NCBI GenBank assembly: GCA_026874595.1
Contig: CM049306.1
Location: forward strand, 30,061,519-30,125,518
Source: Sipunculus nudus
Lineage: Eukaryota > Annelida > Sipuncula > Golfingiida > Sipunculidae
Length of the DNA: 64,000 nt
Direction: 5' to 3'
Shown here: positions 48,569 to 60,016 of the stretch, piece after piece
Layout: each line of letters opens with the position of its first letter
Position numbering within the stretch: the first letter of the stretch is position 1
Translations under genes and position numbers: made by a program
The notes under the pieces: generated by a model
Seen by the model: only the letters and a program-made list of their open reading frames with translations
What the model was told of the DNA's origin: nothing
The model's database searches: none

Positions 48569-49883
48569 CACAAGTGTTTTCAGTGATTCCCGACTGTATG
48601 GGGTGTACCATGTCAGGGGAATGGGCGTGGGAGGGCGTCTTCCTTCTGCGGTGTAGGGAATTTTTAATAAAACAAATGTTAAAAATTTCAGCAATTACAA
48701 AGCAATTTAAGAATGACATACCAGGGAATATCGGTGTAACACCAATAAGATGAAAAAAATGCTTTCCTTCAAAAATCTTTTATAAAATTAAATATTATAA
48801 AACCTACATTTATGTTATTTGGACGTATTATGGCTGAGTACCACAGTGTCATGGAAATGAGGGAATTATATATTATCAGTCATAATTTAAATGATTTCTG
48901 AAAAAAAATTAGAAAGAACAAGCATAATATTCTTTTTGAGATATTGCACGCGAAAGAAAATCAACGATTGTGCTCTAGCGGTCATATTGGAATTTGAACG
49001 GGTTTGTTATTCGATAGGTGTGGAGGCCTCATAGACACCAATCATTCCTATGTATACTATGAGAAAGAACATTGTAACAGCTTACACAGTAATGCATACT
49101 TAATGGGGTCTATCTTCAACAATTTTTGGTTTGATTTAGATATATACACTATACAAGTTCTTGCCAATTGTATTAGCTTAATAAAAGATGCCCTACGTAT
49201 AGTACGTATACAGCTATGTATACAACGCAGATACATGCATGGTCCACTCATCTTGTGGTGATAATTTAAGTTCAACCGGAGCTGAAATAATTGTTGCACA
49301 CAGAAAGTGCTTTATCCCATTCCTGTGTTTTCTGGACTCTATCACAATACAGTCGAGCCAACTTAAAGGGACATAACCAGAACTAAATTATGGCTTTTCT
49401 TCCACACTATCAGTTCAGTTTTGCTTTGTACAAATGTTTCCCAGCAAAACAATCCCAGCACACGGTCTCATTTCCTCGCATACGGCTGCTTAACATCATG
49501 TTATGGTTTTGCGTGTTGGTTAACACAGTCTGTTTACCAAAACAAGGCCGCGTGACCGAAGGTCCGATTAAGAGGGTCAGCACGTGGTGTTTCAGCCAGC
49601 AGAAACATGTATTACAATTTTTAGCCAAGTCAAACCGGGGATCTCCTGATTGACACGTGTTTTAGCTCAGCGATGCACACGGCCCCACACGCTATGTTTA
49701 TGTTGACACCTTCAATCGCGCCTGATCCACTGTTTTTTAATATTTGTTTACAGGAGAAAGCAAACGATTTAAGGGCAATATTTTACAACGTACATATTTA
49801 TTTCAAAGGGAAGGAGCTATTTATCGTGTAAACTCAACATGCTTTTTGGGTGATTGGGTCTCTTTAGGTGATTTCCTAAATCC

Positions 49884-49903
49884 TAGATCCGCCCCTGATA
49901 AAG
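49884..49903 (-). repeat. CAGGGGCGG-family end, inverted
   Basis: On the minus strand CAGGGGCGGATCTAGGATTT matches the start of the fragment at 47164. It is probably a solo end. Confidence 0.5.
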
Positions 49904-50495
49904 CGCGAGCTGTGAACGTTGCTTACGAATGGAAAGGGTCCTTAAAAGGTCCTAGAAAAGCTTGAGGTTTTGTGAGCATTTGAGGAGATACTAAGTCCAA
50001 AACATCAGTTTCGGCGAAACTTTAGAATGTTGACAATGGCATGACGATGCCCGCTCCCCGAACAGTTCTTTCATAAAGACGACCATAAAAGTTTGAGTCA
50101 TTAATAAGATATTCGGAAAATAAGGCGCAATAGTCGGGGAAAGAATTATCTCGTAAAATAGTTTGCTAACGCATAAAGTTAAAAGTGCGCCGCATATTTC
50201 CAGACATTTGACCTCATAACCCATACGCTACGTCTCTTTCTGTTAGCAAGTCGGATTTTTTTTCAGTTATTGTGGCATGCGGCACAAAACTTACAGGAAA
50301 TAAATTGTCTAGTGCGCATAAACGTAATATGATATATAGTTGTGCAATAAAAATATTCATAAACGTTTCTGTTCCCTTCTTTTTGAGGATTTATTAAAAC
50401 TAATATATTTTTAACAGTAAAAATTAACTTTTAGTGCATTTACCAACAATCCTTAAAATAATAGTGACTACAACAAGTCAGGTGTTCGGTGTATG

Positions 50496-50564
50496 TGTGT
50501 GTGTGTGTATGTGAGAGAGAGAGAGAGAGAGAGAGATAGAGAGATAGAGAGATAGAGAGAGAGA
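50496..50564. repeat. (GT)n/(GA)n/(GATAGA)n compound microsatellite
   Basis: GT run, then GA run, then GATAGA units. Confidence 0.95.
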
Positions 50565-51682
50565 AAATCAGGTGTCTTTCAACCACCTGGATGATCTTAC
50601 GATACCTACTCAACCACGCAGTATCAAGAACTTCAGACGTAAATATAAACTGTGTGACATCAAATTCACGGTATTTTTGTTTGTTTTCCAGCAAACAGCA
50701 TTATTAATAGAACTTCCTTCCGCTGACACAGTATGGAGGAGAAATGTTAACACACGCGGTTTAAGTCAACTCTGAGCCAGCTCACCAATGTCACTATATA
50801 TAAATCGCCAGCCAAACGTACAATGGATGAGCGAAGAGATAAGATGGACTGCTTTTGCTGTCCCTTCGGTACAAAACCAGTCTCCCGATCTCCCCTGTGA
50901 AAACTTCAACTAGCCGCCATATTTCCCCAGGCAATACTTCTCAAGGACAAAACTTCCGAAACACACGACCTCTTGCAGCCCTGAATATTTGTGAATATTC
51001 TGTTTTATACATGTTTTCCTCCAACGCTGAAATCCGCTTCTTCTCATGAAATTTTAATTACATAATTGCAAATAGGCATAACATGATGTTACTTTTGGTG
51101 GCTTACTTGGTGGTCATGCACTTATTGAAAAGGATCTTTTAAAAAGCCCCATACTTTTAATAAGATCGGTTTCCAGTTTATTCAATGAACTTTTCAAAGT
51201 TGCTGCAGTGTGTTGTATAAAACAATGAATAACAATAATAAATCAGTATATTTACTATGGTCCGCAGCTGTTGTGTGCCTCTTTTTATGTTGAAATATAT
51301 CATATACTATTATATATAAGAAAAAAACTTCAATAATGTCCACTCTTTCAAAGAGAAATTTTCTTTTAATTATTAATCGAAGGGACCTTGACTAGTGTGT
51401 TTTACTCAGGGTTAATCGAATCAGCTCTTTTCTTTATATCACAACTTTATAAGAAAAAAATAACCCAAAGCTGGGTGTTTGCAGATTACACAATAATAAT
51501 TAGAAGTTAGCAAAGAGAAGAATAAAAGACAGAAAGTCATCTCTCTTTTTATTTCATTTTAGTTTTAAATATTGTCTCTATGTTAAGTTGCTAACACGTT
51601 CTGCGAATAAACTGTAACATTTTAGGGCTTAAACATAAGAGAAGCTCAGGTATTTGTTATAAGTTATTAATCTTGTTACAAT

Positions 51683-51685
<3 letters not shown>

Positions 51686-51734
<49 letters not shown>
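51686..51734. repeat. (TA)n microsatellite
   Basis: Pure TA run. Confidence 0.95.
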
Positions 51735-51737
<3 letters not shown>

Positions 51738-52244
51738 CCAAAATGATGTGAACTGGGTTTGCATTTGGTATTAAATCTTAAAAAAGTATGAAAAGGTCCA
51801 AAGCATAATCTTGCCTGGACAAAGAAAATTCCTTTAAAATAAGTAATGGGTGGCAGTCCCTTAAAAAAAAACGTAGAAAAGGGATTGTGATTTCAGCAGA
51901 AATTTTAAACATGCCAGCCCCGCTCTCGTTGGTTTGATATAAAAATATCTTCAGTCAGTCAGACAACCTGCACTCGTCTGAGGTCATGGAAAATCATAAG
52001 ACGATCGTGCGACAATTCGCTTTTGAACTCAAAGGATCGCAATTCCAGAATCAGTCGTATGTGAGGTATTTGATCCTGCACAAACACCTCCTATATACGA
52101 CTGGTCTGGTCGAGGATAGTCGGAAGGTGTCTACGATAGTCTTACCCATTTGCGATTCGGTCAGCAACAGCGACCGGTCAAAAAGTCGGTCGACGATGCT
52201 CACATTTGATAGTTGCAACAAGTCGCACAACAAGTCAGAGATGG

Positions 52245-52540
52245 CCACTGGTACTTGTCTCATTCTAATGTGACCGCAACTGTTTCATGCCAAATATTCA
52301 CCACTAGTACTCGTCTCATTCTAATGTGACCGCAACTGTATTTATGCCAAATATTCGCCACTGGTACTCGTCTCAATGTGATGTGAACGCAACTGTTTTT
52401 TATGCCAAATATTCGCTATCGGTACTCGTCTCATTCTAATGTGACCGCAACTGTTTTTATGCCAAATATTCGCCGTTGGTACTCGTCTCAGTCTAATGTG
52501 AACGCAACTGTTCTTATGCCAAATATTCGCCGTCACACGT
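52245..52540. repeat. 57-58-bp minisatellite, 5 copies
   Basis: The unit contains GGTACTCGTCTCATTCTAAT, then GTGACCGCAACTGTTTTTAT and GCCAAATATTCGC. GTACTCGTCTC or a variant recurs about every 57-58 bp from 52250. Flanks at 52090-52220 and 52545-52590 are rich in GTCG and CGAC words, so the array may sit inside a larger element. Confidence 0.9.
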
Positions 52541-53425
52541 TTTCTATGACTAGTCGTGGTTGTAGGGAATCGTAGTTGGGTGAAGAGGCCTTTGCGTGCG
52601 AATGAAATAAAATTTATTCGGCAGTCTGTACAAGTATCAGATCGTTTTATATAATTCTACAGTCTGAAAGGCCTAGAACTGCCGAAGAAATTATAAGCAT
52701 AAAAACGTGTTACACTTGTGTAATTTGAGTGTAGAATGTATAAATATCCATACACAGGTATACGTAGCCTATACATAAATATCAATGTAAAAAATGCTTT
52801 TTTTACTTATCCTCTCTGCAATAATGTTTTTCCAATCACCATCGACTGATTTTGAATATACACATTGTCTTATGCTACACTCCTCACGCAGCGGTTGTGC
52901 ACCGCAGTCGTTCGAGATCTTCTTCATTTTAACCGCTGCTTTATATAGCAATATTTTCCGGGTTTACCCATTAGGGCTGGCACAGGGCAAAAAAGTGTTA
53001 TGAAACCAATGAGAGCGCTGTAGCGTATTGCGCATCCAGCTGCAAGTTTTAAACCAGCTACATCTCTCTCTGGTTGGCATGACTACAACGGTTCTTGCAC
53101 AAAGCCAAGAATCAGGCATTCGAAAGCGGGGTGAGGGGTGTATATTTTAAATATGCATGCTTAGGAAGAACCTTCCTGAACACATCACGATCAGGAGAAA
53201 TTTCCTTCACAAAAGTTAGGTTATGTCCAATTTGAATAATGTGGAGGGCTTTTGATTATCAGGATTAGGTGGTGTCAAAAGGTTACTCAAAGAGAATGGA
53301 GCGTTTCCGATAATATGAAGATAAATACACCCCAAGGAGAACCTATCTGTACGCTCGCAGAGCAGGACGGTAATTATCTGCGGACAAGCTGTACACATAA
53401 TTGATCTGTCGCTAAGACTAAATCA

Positions 53426-53668
53426 ATGTTCTCAGACGCCGGATTCCTCCCGGGAGAAGTAAACAAAATACCACCGGAAAGACTTGTCAAACACTGCAAA
53501 CAGACGATCGCTCAGTCTACTGCTAATCATCAGCCATATGTTTCCCTGTTCAAGAAATTAAGCGACTGGAATTATGAGATGCTTAGAAGTGTGCAGACTG
53601 AATCATTAGTGGAGGAATCAGTTTCAAACTTTATTCAGTATGTCACTTATAGATTGTGTTCAGTTTAG
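53426..53668 (+). CDS. Unassigned small ORF, possible gene or exon
   Basis: An 80-codon frame starting with a true ATG, with an in-frame stop 24 bases upstream (53402-53404). The protein is hydrophilic and likely helical, with no signal peptide or membrane segment: it starts MFSDAGFLPGEVNKIPPERL and continues with a Lys/Gln-rich part and an acidic VEESVSNF stretch before the end. Composition is balanced and free of simple repeat, unlike almost every other frame in the window, and its base composition is less AT-rich than the sequence downstream. I do not recognise a family. A GT donor-like GAGGTAAAG follows at about 53686, after the stop. It could be a small gene, a terminal exon or chance. 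Confidence 0.3.
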   Translation: MFSDAGFLPGEVNKIPPERLVKHCKQTIAQSTANHQPYVSLFKKLSDWNYEMLRSVQTESLVEESVSNFIQYVTYRLCSV

Positions 53669-54100
53669 AAAAGGGAAACTATGCTGAGGTAAAGGTAAAT
53701 CACAGCTGTGTATTCTGTGGGTAGAGATCCAGCCTGAAGAGTGCCGATGCGTCCGTGATTAATTCTGCTACTTTAAGCCACTTATAGTCCGTTTCATCCC
53801 CTCATGTCAACCTTTTTTTTGCTATGAAAAAATTTATTTGTTACAATATAAGGGAAAACCTGATAGTGCAGGGTAGTGGATTAAAGGACCTTATTTTCAA
53901 CATAGAAAAAATAAATTCCTACCGTATAGCTTATTTAAGAAACAAAATTTTTTTAAATAATGAGAAATTAGTATATATTTTACAACATATCAGACCCAGT
54001 TGTGGCGGTCACGGTTATTGGTAATATGCAAAAATAGCCTCAATTGACAGCTGCTGATTTGATTATGTCATGTAAACATTCTAAAAATTATAACCCGCTA

Positions 54101-54530
54101 ATAGTCCTGGGACTATAATACCCAAACAGGCCCTAAATTTCCAGTTTGTTGAAACTCCCGTCATTATAAGGCTTGATGCCATTTTCTGTTAAAGTGATTC
54201 ATAGAGATCACATTTCAAAACATTACCCCTCTGAAAAAGGCTTGAAATCGGCAATTTTATAAACTAACCAAGGTATATAATTTTTTGAAAATATATGGGT
54301 TAATATCAAGGGTTCACTCTATGAAATTTTTATGTGGAGAAATATTTACGCCGAAATTCAATCCGGGCTACTACTCTACCTAATGTTGATGTGCTGAATC
54401 AATTAAAATTAATTTCCAAACTGAATTTTTAACCTTCAAATTTTAAATTAAAAAGTTAAAAAAATAGAAAAGCATACAATTTTAAAACCTTATTGTTATT
54501 TCAGCTATAAAGAGGCAGATATATTTAGTT
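54101..54530 (+). repeat. Left terminal inverted repeat of the 4.3-kb element
   Basis: Pairs with 57950-58388. The tip itself is a near palindrome, TAGTCC-TGGGACTA. Confidence 0.75.
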
Positions 54531-57500
54531 TTAATAATCAAATTGATCAAATAATTTTGTTTATTCTGTCCCAAGTCTTATTTAAAATTTTTAAATCACT
54601 ATTTGAAGATAGTTTATTGGATTGATCAAAATAACGTTTATATTCTGAGCATTAATTGGCTTTGACCTGAGGCGAATCATGCAGAATTCTGATGGGTCTG
54701 TTCCAATTAAACGACATGGTGGATTCATTTGTTTATTATTTTTTTTAATTTGATTAAAATCCAATTCACTTTTAATATTTTACTTGAACCGTAGATTTTA
54801 ATTTGAAATTTTAAAAATGAAAATTAATATGGACATTTACAGTTGTCATGACATTTTGCATAAGATTTGTATTTTGATGAGGTAAGTCTTAAACATATAT
54901 TCCCATTTATAGCCAAAAATGTATTGCATTTAAGCTTCTCTTAATATAATGTAAAATCTTTGAATACGTGTAAATACATTATTGAAGCCGGCAACATAGC
55001 AATACGTTTCCACACAAACGGTACGGACAAGTTTTACTGTCATATTGCGAAAGAAAATATTACAAAATTACCATAAAATTTGATGGGCAGAAACTAAAAA
55101 TATGGTGTCATAACATTTCGGATAACTTACTATACATAGTGCGTTTGAACTTAAAATATGCACATGTTGGATGTACACGTCTTTATTAAAGCCAGCTGGA
55201 AGCAAGAACATTTTGATTTATTTAAAAAATATATATGGCTTATCTTTCTGGTTTTAGTTTAACCACTTTTCAATGAAATTCTAGTTAAATGTCTGGCTAA
55301 AGTAAAACCGTTACATCATTTTAATATCCAAAATTTCCAAATTGTTCTTAAAAAAATATGTTTATACTTAATGTATACGTTAGCATTTTGTGTTAATTTT
55401 GTAATTTAACCGACAGAACAGCTAAACTTTAGTTATTAATTCACTAAAAAATAAATCTTATTTGTATGTTTTACTTCCGTTTAACTCAGTTAATCAAATT
55501 TAAAATCTCAAATTTTGAATTTATAACTAAAAGTGTAGGTATGTTTTTAGAATAGAACCGGATTTTGGACAAATTTCAGGCCATAGGCTTAGTGTAAAAA
55601 AACCTGCCGAACCCAGCGGATAGCAATGTTAATCTTTTTGTTAAACTGAAACCATTAACTCCTAATTTTAAATTATCAAACGTTTTCTTGATTTTATAGT
55701 CATTTGTGTATAAGTCTTAAGCCATGGTAGAAAGGTGATCTGAAAAATAATGGACCTATTTAATGACCTTGACTTACCGTTGGGACCATTAGTTCCTCCC
55801 ACTTCAGAGTTAGACACTTACAGACTAAAAATTTGGTATTAAAATCACCTTTAATACAAGATGAAAGGTTAGACTAATTGAAGTGGGAGATTACTTCATC
55901 AGATAACGATATGGATTATATTATATAACTTTTTTTCTGTAAATTTACATTACAAACTGTCATCTGTTCCCGGAAGCTTCCATGGTAAAATGATTAATAA
56001 GATAAAAAAAGATATATTAACTAAAAGGCAGAAAATGAAAGATTCTTTTATATAAACTGGTTTTATTACCTTTTAGTTTCGATGACTCTGACTCTGAATT
56101 AGTTTTTTTTGGTCCTTTTTTAATCTCTTTCCGGCGTTTGAAAGTGCAAATAGAGGGATTTATTTACAAATCTTCTTGGACATTCTTACATACTTTGCAA
56201 GGAAACAGGTATTCAAGTAACGAGAAACATATGGCCCAATCAATACTTTAGAATTTCAATCAAGTTTATAAAATTAAGTGATTCGTTTGAAAAAGTGTAT
56301 TCAGGTTATAAGCTCCTAAGCGATGACATCACTGATTGTCTCGTATTTTAGTATGTCGCCAGTTCTCAGCTATCCTGACTAGATAGTCAAGATGATGGAG
56401 GTTGTTGTTCAACCAACAAAAGAATCAGAAATATAAAATGATTATTAACATACCACATAAACAGTGTTATCTGTCATGTAAAACCTTTAGGTCAAATATT
56501 TAATTTTTAATCCTTTTATTATTGCAGTATTTACACATTGTTCCAGTATTTACACTTTCAGGTAGAACTCTACCATCCAGTGCTCAATATAATACTGAAA
56601 AGAAGAGCAAAACTAAATTGATAACAAGAGACTTAACCATTAGAGAAGTTTATCACGTGTTTCCGTTTTCAGTGTCAGCCAAAGTCCCGATTTCCTAATA
56701 ACAATGACTGCCTCTCCCTTCAATCAAGTTAACATCCATCCAGACCTCCTGAACCAGCTCATGACTTCGTTTAAGATTTAAACAGGTAAATGGTTTTAAA
56801 TTAATCAAATGAATGGGCTGCCTATTCATTCTTTGTTATTTTGTATGTTCAGCATCTGAATCAGGATTTGGGTTGGTATTCTGATGAATTCTGGACTTTA
56901 AAAATTACATGTTGAGAATAAAAACAAAAACTATTAAATCATTGTGCATTAACTTTTATTTTATTCCAAAATGTAAAAGGAATAGAAAATAGAAACAAAT
57001 GTATTCTGTCCCAGTCTCGCGGAAAACTCTTTGCTCGGTAAATAGAGAAACTTTTTGCCAGGTCCTAGAAGTTTCAATCAAATATAAACAAACAGTGTTT
57101 TAATCGAAACTTGATTGACTGAGCAAAACATGCTAGTCTTTCTGACGAATATAAAATCTAATTGAATTTTTTTAATTTCAAAATTTAACTCTAATATAGC
57201 TCTACTATGGTCATTGTTCTGTTTAACTTATATACAACACTGCATGCAAATGCTTATATTCAGAGTTGTTTATGAAACAAAAAATTAATTCGCTTCCCAG
57301 GTGTTTTAGCCAAAGAAGTTTATTCCCAGTTTGGTTGTCTTTTTTTTTTCAAATTTATTTTTCAAAATTTGGGGGCGGATTATTTAAGCGATTACTTTTG
57401 ACGCGACACTTCATATTATTGAAGTTAGTGAAAGTTTTCCCAAGTAATGGCTGGGTAACAAAAACAAAATATCAATCCTAAATGTATGCATAGTTATAAT

Positions 57501-57949
57501 TCTAATTTTGCTTCACGTTTTAAGGGTGCAAAGTAGAAATGTGTTGAAAGCAGTTAAATCCCTGGATTTGTTCATCAATTTTATATTTTTTTAACTGCAT
57601 CTGCAGAGATTTTGTTTGCCATTTAGACTTTAAAATTCTGTCATTTTTTTATTTCATTTAAATATTCATATTAAAACTACAAATTTACTTTTGTTACTCC
57701 ATTTCAGTCGAATTAAAGAAACACAACTTATTGCCCCATGCCCTTTACATGAAATGTAAACATCAACGTTTTACTCTGCTCAGAAAGATGTGGTATACCC
57801 TAATTGATCACATAATCACTTATAAACAAATAACCACTTATTCAATTACTTTGAGTAGCTTAATATAGCAAACTTTCAGGCTTGAAATGTGCTGAAAAAC
57901 AACAAAATTACATTTGTATTCCATTTGGCTCATCAAATATTTGATTAGG

Positions 57950-58388
57950 ACTCATCTTGCATCTTTATATCCCAATTAACACTAAGGTTTTTAAATAATA
58001 TGCCTCTTTATATTTTAAACTTGTAATTTTATAATTTGAAGGTTAAAAATTTGGAATAAAGTTCTGAAGTTAATTTTAATGGATTCGGCACAACAAAATG
58101 AGGTAATGTGGTAGCTCTGATTGAATTTAGCAGTAAATATTTCTCCACATTACAATTTCATAGAGTGAACCATTGACATTAACCCATATATTTTAAAAAA
58201 TTATGTACCGAGGATAGTTTATAAAAAAAATTAGATTTCAAGCCTTTTGGATACTTTTCCAGAGGGGTAATGTTTTGAAATATGGTCTCTATGAATCACT
58301 TTAACAGAAAATGGCATGAAACCTAATAATGAGGAGGGGGGGGGGGGGGAGGAAAATTTTAATTTCAGGATTGGTCCTAGGACTATAA
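57950..58388 (-). repeat. Right terminal inverted repeat of the 4.3-kb element
   Basis: Reverse complement of the left arm, with small insertions including the G run at 58336-58349. The tip is AGGTCC-like, GGTCCTAGGACTA. Confidence 0.75.
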
Positions 58389-58779
58389 AACAGATCATCG
58401 GGAGGAGACTAAAAAATTGTGAAACATAAACTGGAGCTTTCTTGTAAATTATTTAAAAAACAGGTGGACACAGGTTGATGAAACGAAGTTTTTTTTTTAA
58501 AGTAAGATTCATTTGGGCCTGTATCTGAATAAACATTGTATTTCCCATATGACACCTTGCTTGCGAGAGAAATTTTAAAATTAACATTCATACAATAAAT
58601 ATCAAACATTAGTCATATTATACACAGGGTTACTGCCGCAAAGATTTCTTGACTTTCTAGTTCAGTTAAAGTTCATTAACTGACTTTTTCTATAAAAGTG
58701 AGTTAATTAAAAGAAAAATGCAGGCCTATCAAAGGTGAAAAACCATAAAAAAAGAATTGCTGCACATACTAATCACAAC

Positions 58780-58798
58780 TATATATATATATATATAT
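58780..58798. repeat. Short (TA)n
   Basis: Pure TA run. Confidence 0.85.
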
Positions 58799-60003
58799 GT
58801 TGAAATACATACTGGACACCTCCATGCAGAAAAGAAATTCCGTTCTCACCGGTCTAAATCATAGCAGAGTGACACTGAAGCTAAGGGTGTATTTGTAACA
58901 AAGGGTATTAGCGTTATTTTAACTGTATCTTCATAGTGATATGTGCGCATGCAGTACAAGAAAATCAGAGATACAGTAAACATTCGGGAAAAATTTTGTT
59001 CCTGACAGCCATGTCGGCCAAAGAAAATGGCGGTGTTATAATGAACAGCGACTATCCTGGACACAGGAGTTGATCGACTGTATGTTACATAACTTAATGA
59101 ATACGTGTAAGTCGGCTTATGTGATGCGACAGCTTAGACTGTGATAAACATTGCTGACCACTCGCAATGTTATAAAACATATAAATGAAAAATACCGAAG
59201 GAAAAAATTCAGTACTCCTACATTCAATTGGACCAGCTGTTCTCACGAAGTATATGCTAACAATTCTAATATACGGCAGATAGTCAACTTACTGGGGATG
59301 AATTTGTCCATTAAAAGACGATATTCTTATTCTTTTCTTTCTTCAATATCCCCCATCAATTTGAAGTTCCTTCTATAGACGTGTAACATTATTGTTATAG
59401 TTACAACTCGACGTCATTTTACAGCCCTCCATGTTGAATGCCTCGCCATGCAGGAAACATTTAGTCCTCACATAATGGAAAAGCTTCTACATGCGCACTG
59501 AAACGGAGATCAATGGTAAATGAAAAAAAAATCACGTGCCTTGAAAGATCGAATTATCACCTCACCTCATTTTAAGCTTCATTACAATGTTGCTAGATTG
59601 ACACATGGTTAAAATTTCACTAAATATTAAATTTCAAGAAATATTCCAATTCACTGCAAGAGGGGAAACACAGCAAGGATGTGTTCATTTTTATCCGCAA
59701 GGATTGCCGTGGTTACGAGCTGGCATTCCTTACACAGTAACCAGTCATACAACGAAGCCCGTCTCAGTCATGGTACAGGACAATCGCAAAGACAGCTAAT
59801 GAAAGTGGAAAACTTAGCAATGTAAACTTACGTGTTCACGTGACCGTTCTTCACCGGGTTTCACGGTCGACGAATACTGTGTGTTCAGAGACCAGTTTTC
59901 ATATTTCTGTGAGATCATAAAACTAGGCACGAACCAGCCGAGCTTTCAGTGCCGTGGAAGGCGCTAGACCTGCCTGGCCGACCCGCTGCGTTTATGGAAC
60001 ATA

Positions 60004-60016
60004 GTCCCCAGGGGAC
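60004..60016. promoter_or_regulatory. GTCCCCAGGGGAC palindrome (EBF/COE- or AP-2-like)
   Basis: A 13-bp perfect palindrome around a central A. It resembles EBF/COE sites (TCCCNNGGGA with one extra base). Nearby lie ATAAATACGG (about 60062) and TAATTGATTA (60120-60129), a homeodomain-dimer-like word. Confidence 0.2.

Larger units (their letters stand above)
54101..58388. mobile_element. 4.3-kb element with ~430-bp terminal inverted repeats
   Basis: The left arm (54101 to about 54530) and the right arm (about 57950 to 58388) are reverse complements with moderate divergence. Shared landmarks include TAGTCCTGGGAC against GTCCTAGGACTA at the tips, GCCATTTTCTGTTAAAGTGA, AAACATTACCCCTCTG, ATATATGGGTTAAT, GTTCACTCTATGAAATT and AACCTTATTGTTA. 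The right arm holds a 14-G run at 58336-58349 lacking on the left. The interior is very AT-rich with no frame over 72 codons, so no transposase is seen. It could be a foldback-type non-autonomous element or a large element whose genes have decayed. Confidence 0.75.

Noticed and set aside
49350-49390. TTAAAGGGACATAACC end of a mobile element
   Set aside because: A familiar-looking word, also weakly seen at about 22912, but no second end or boundary could be found.
51986-52273. 95-codon ATG frame beside the 57-bp minisatellite
   Set aside because: It runs into the repeat array and covers GTCG-rich repetitive sequence.
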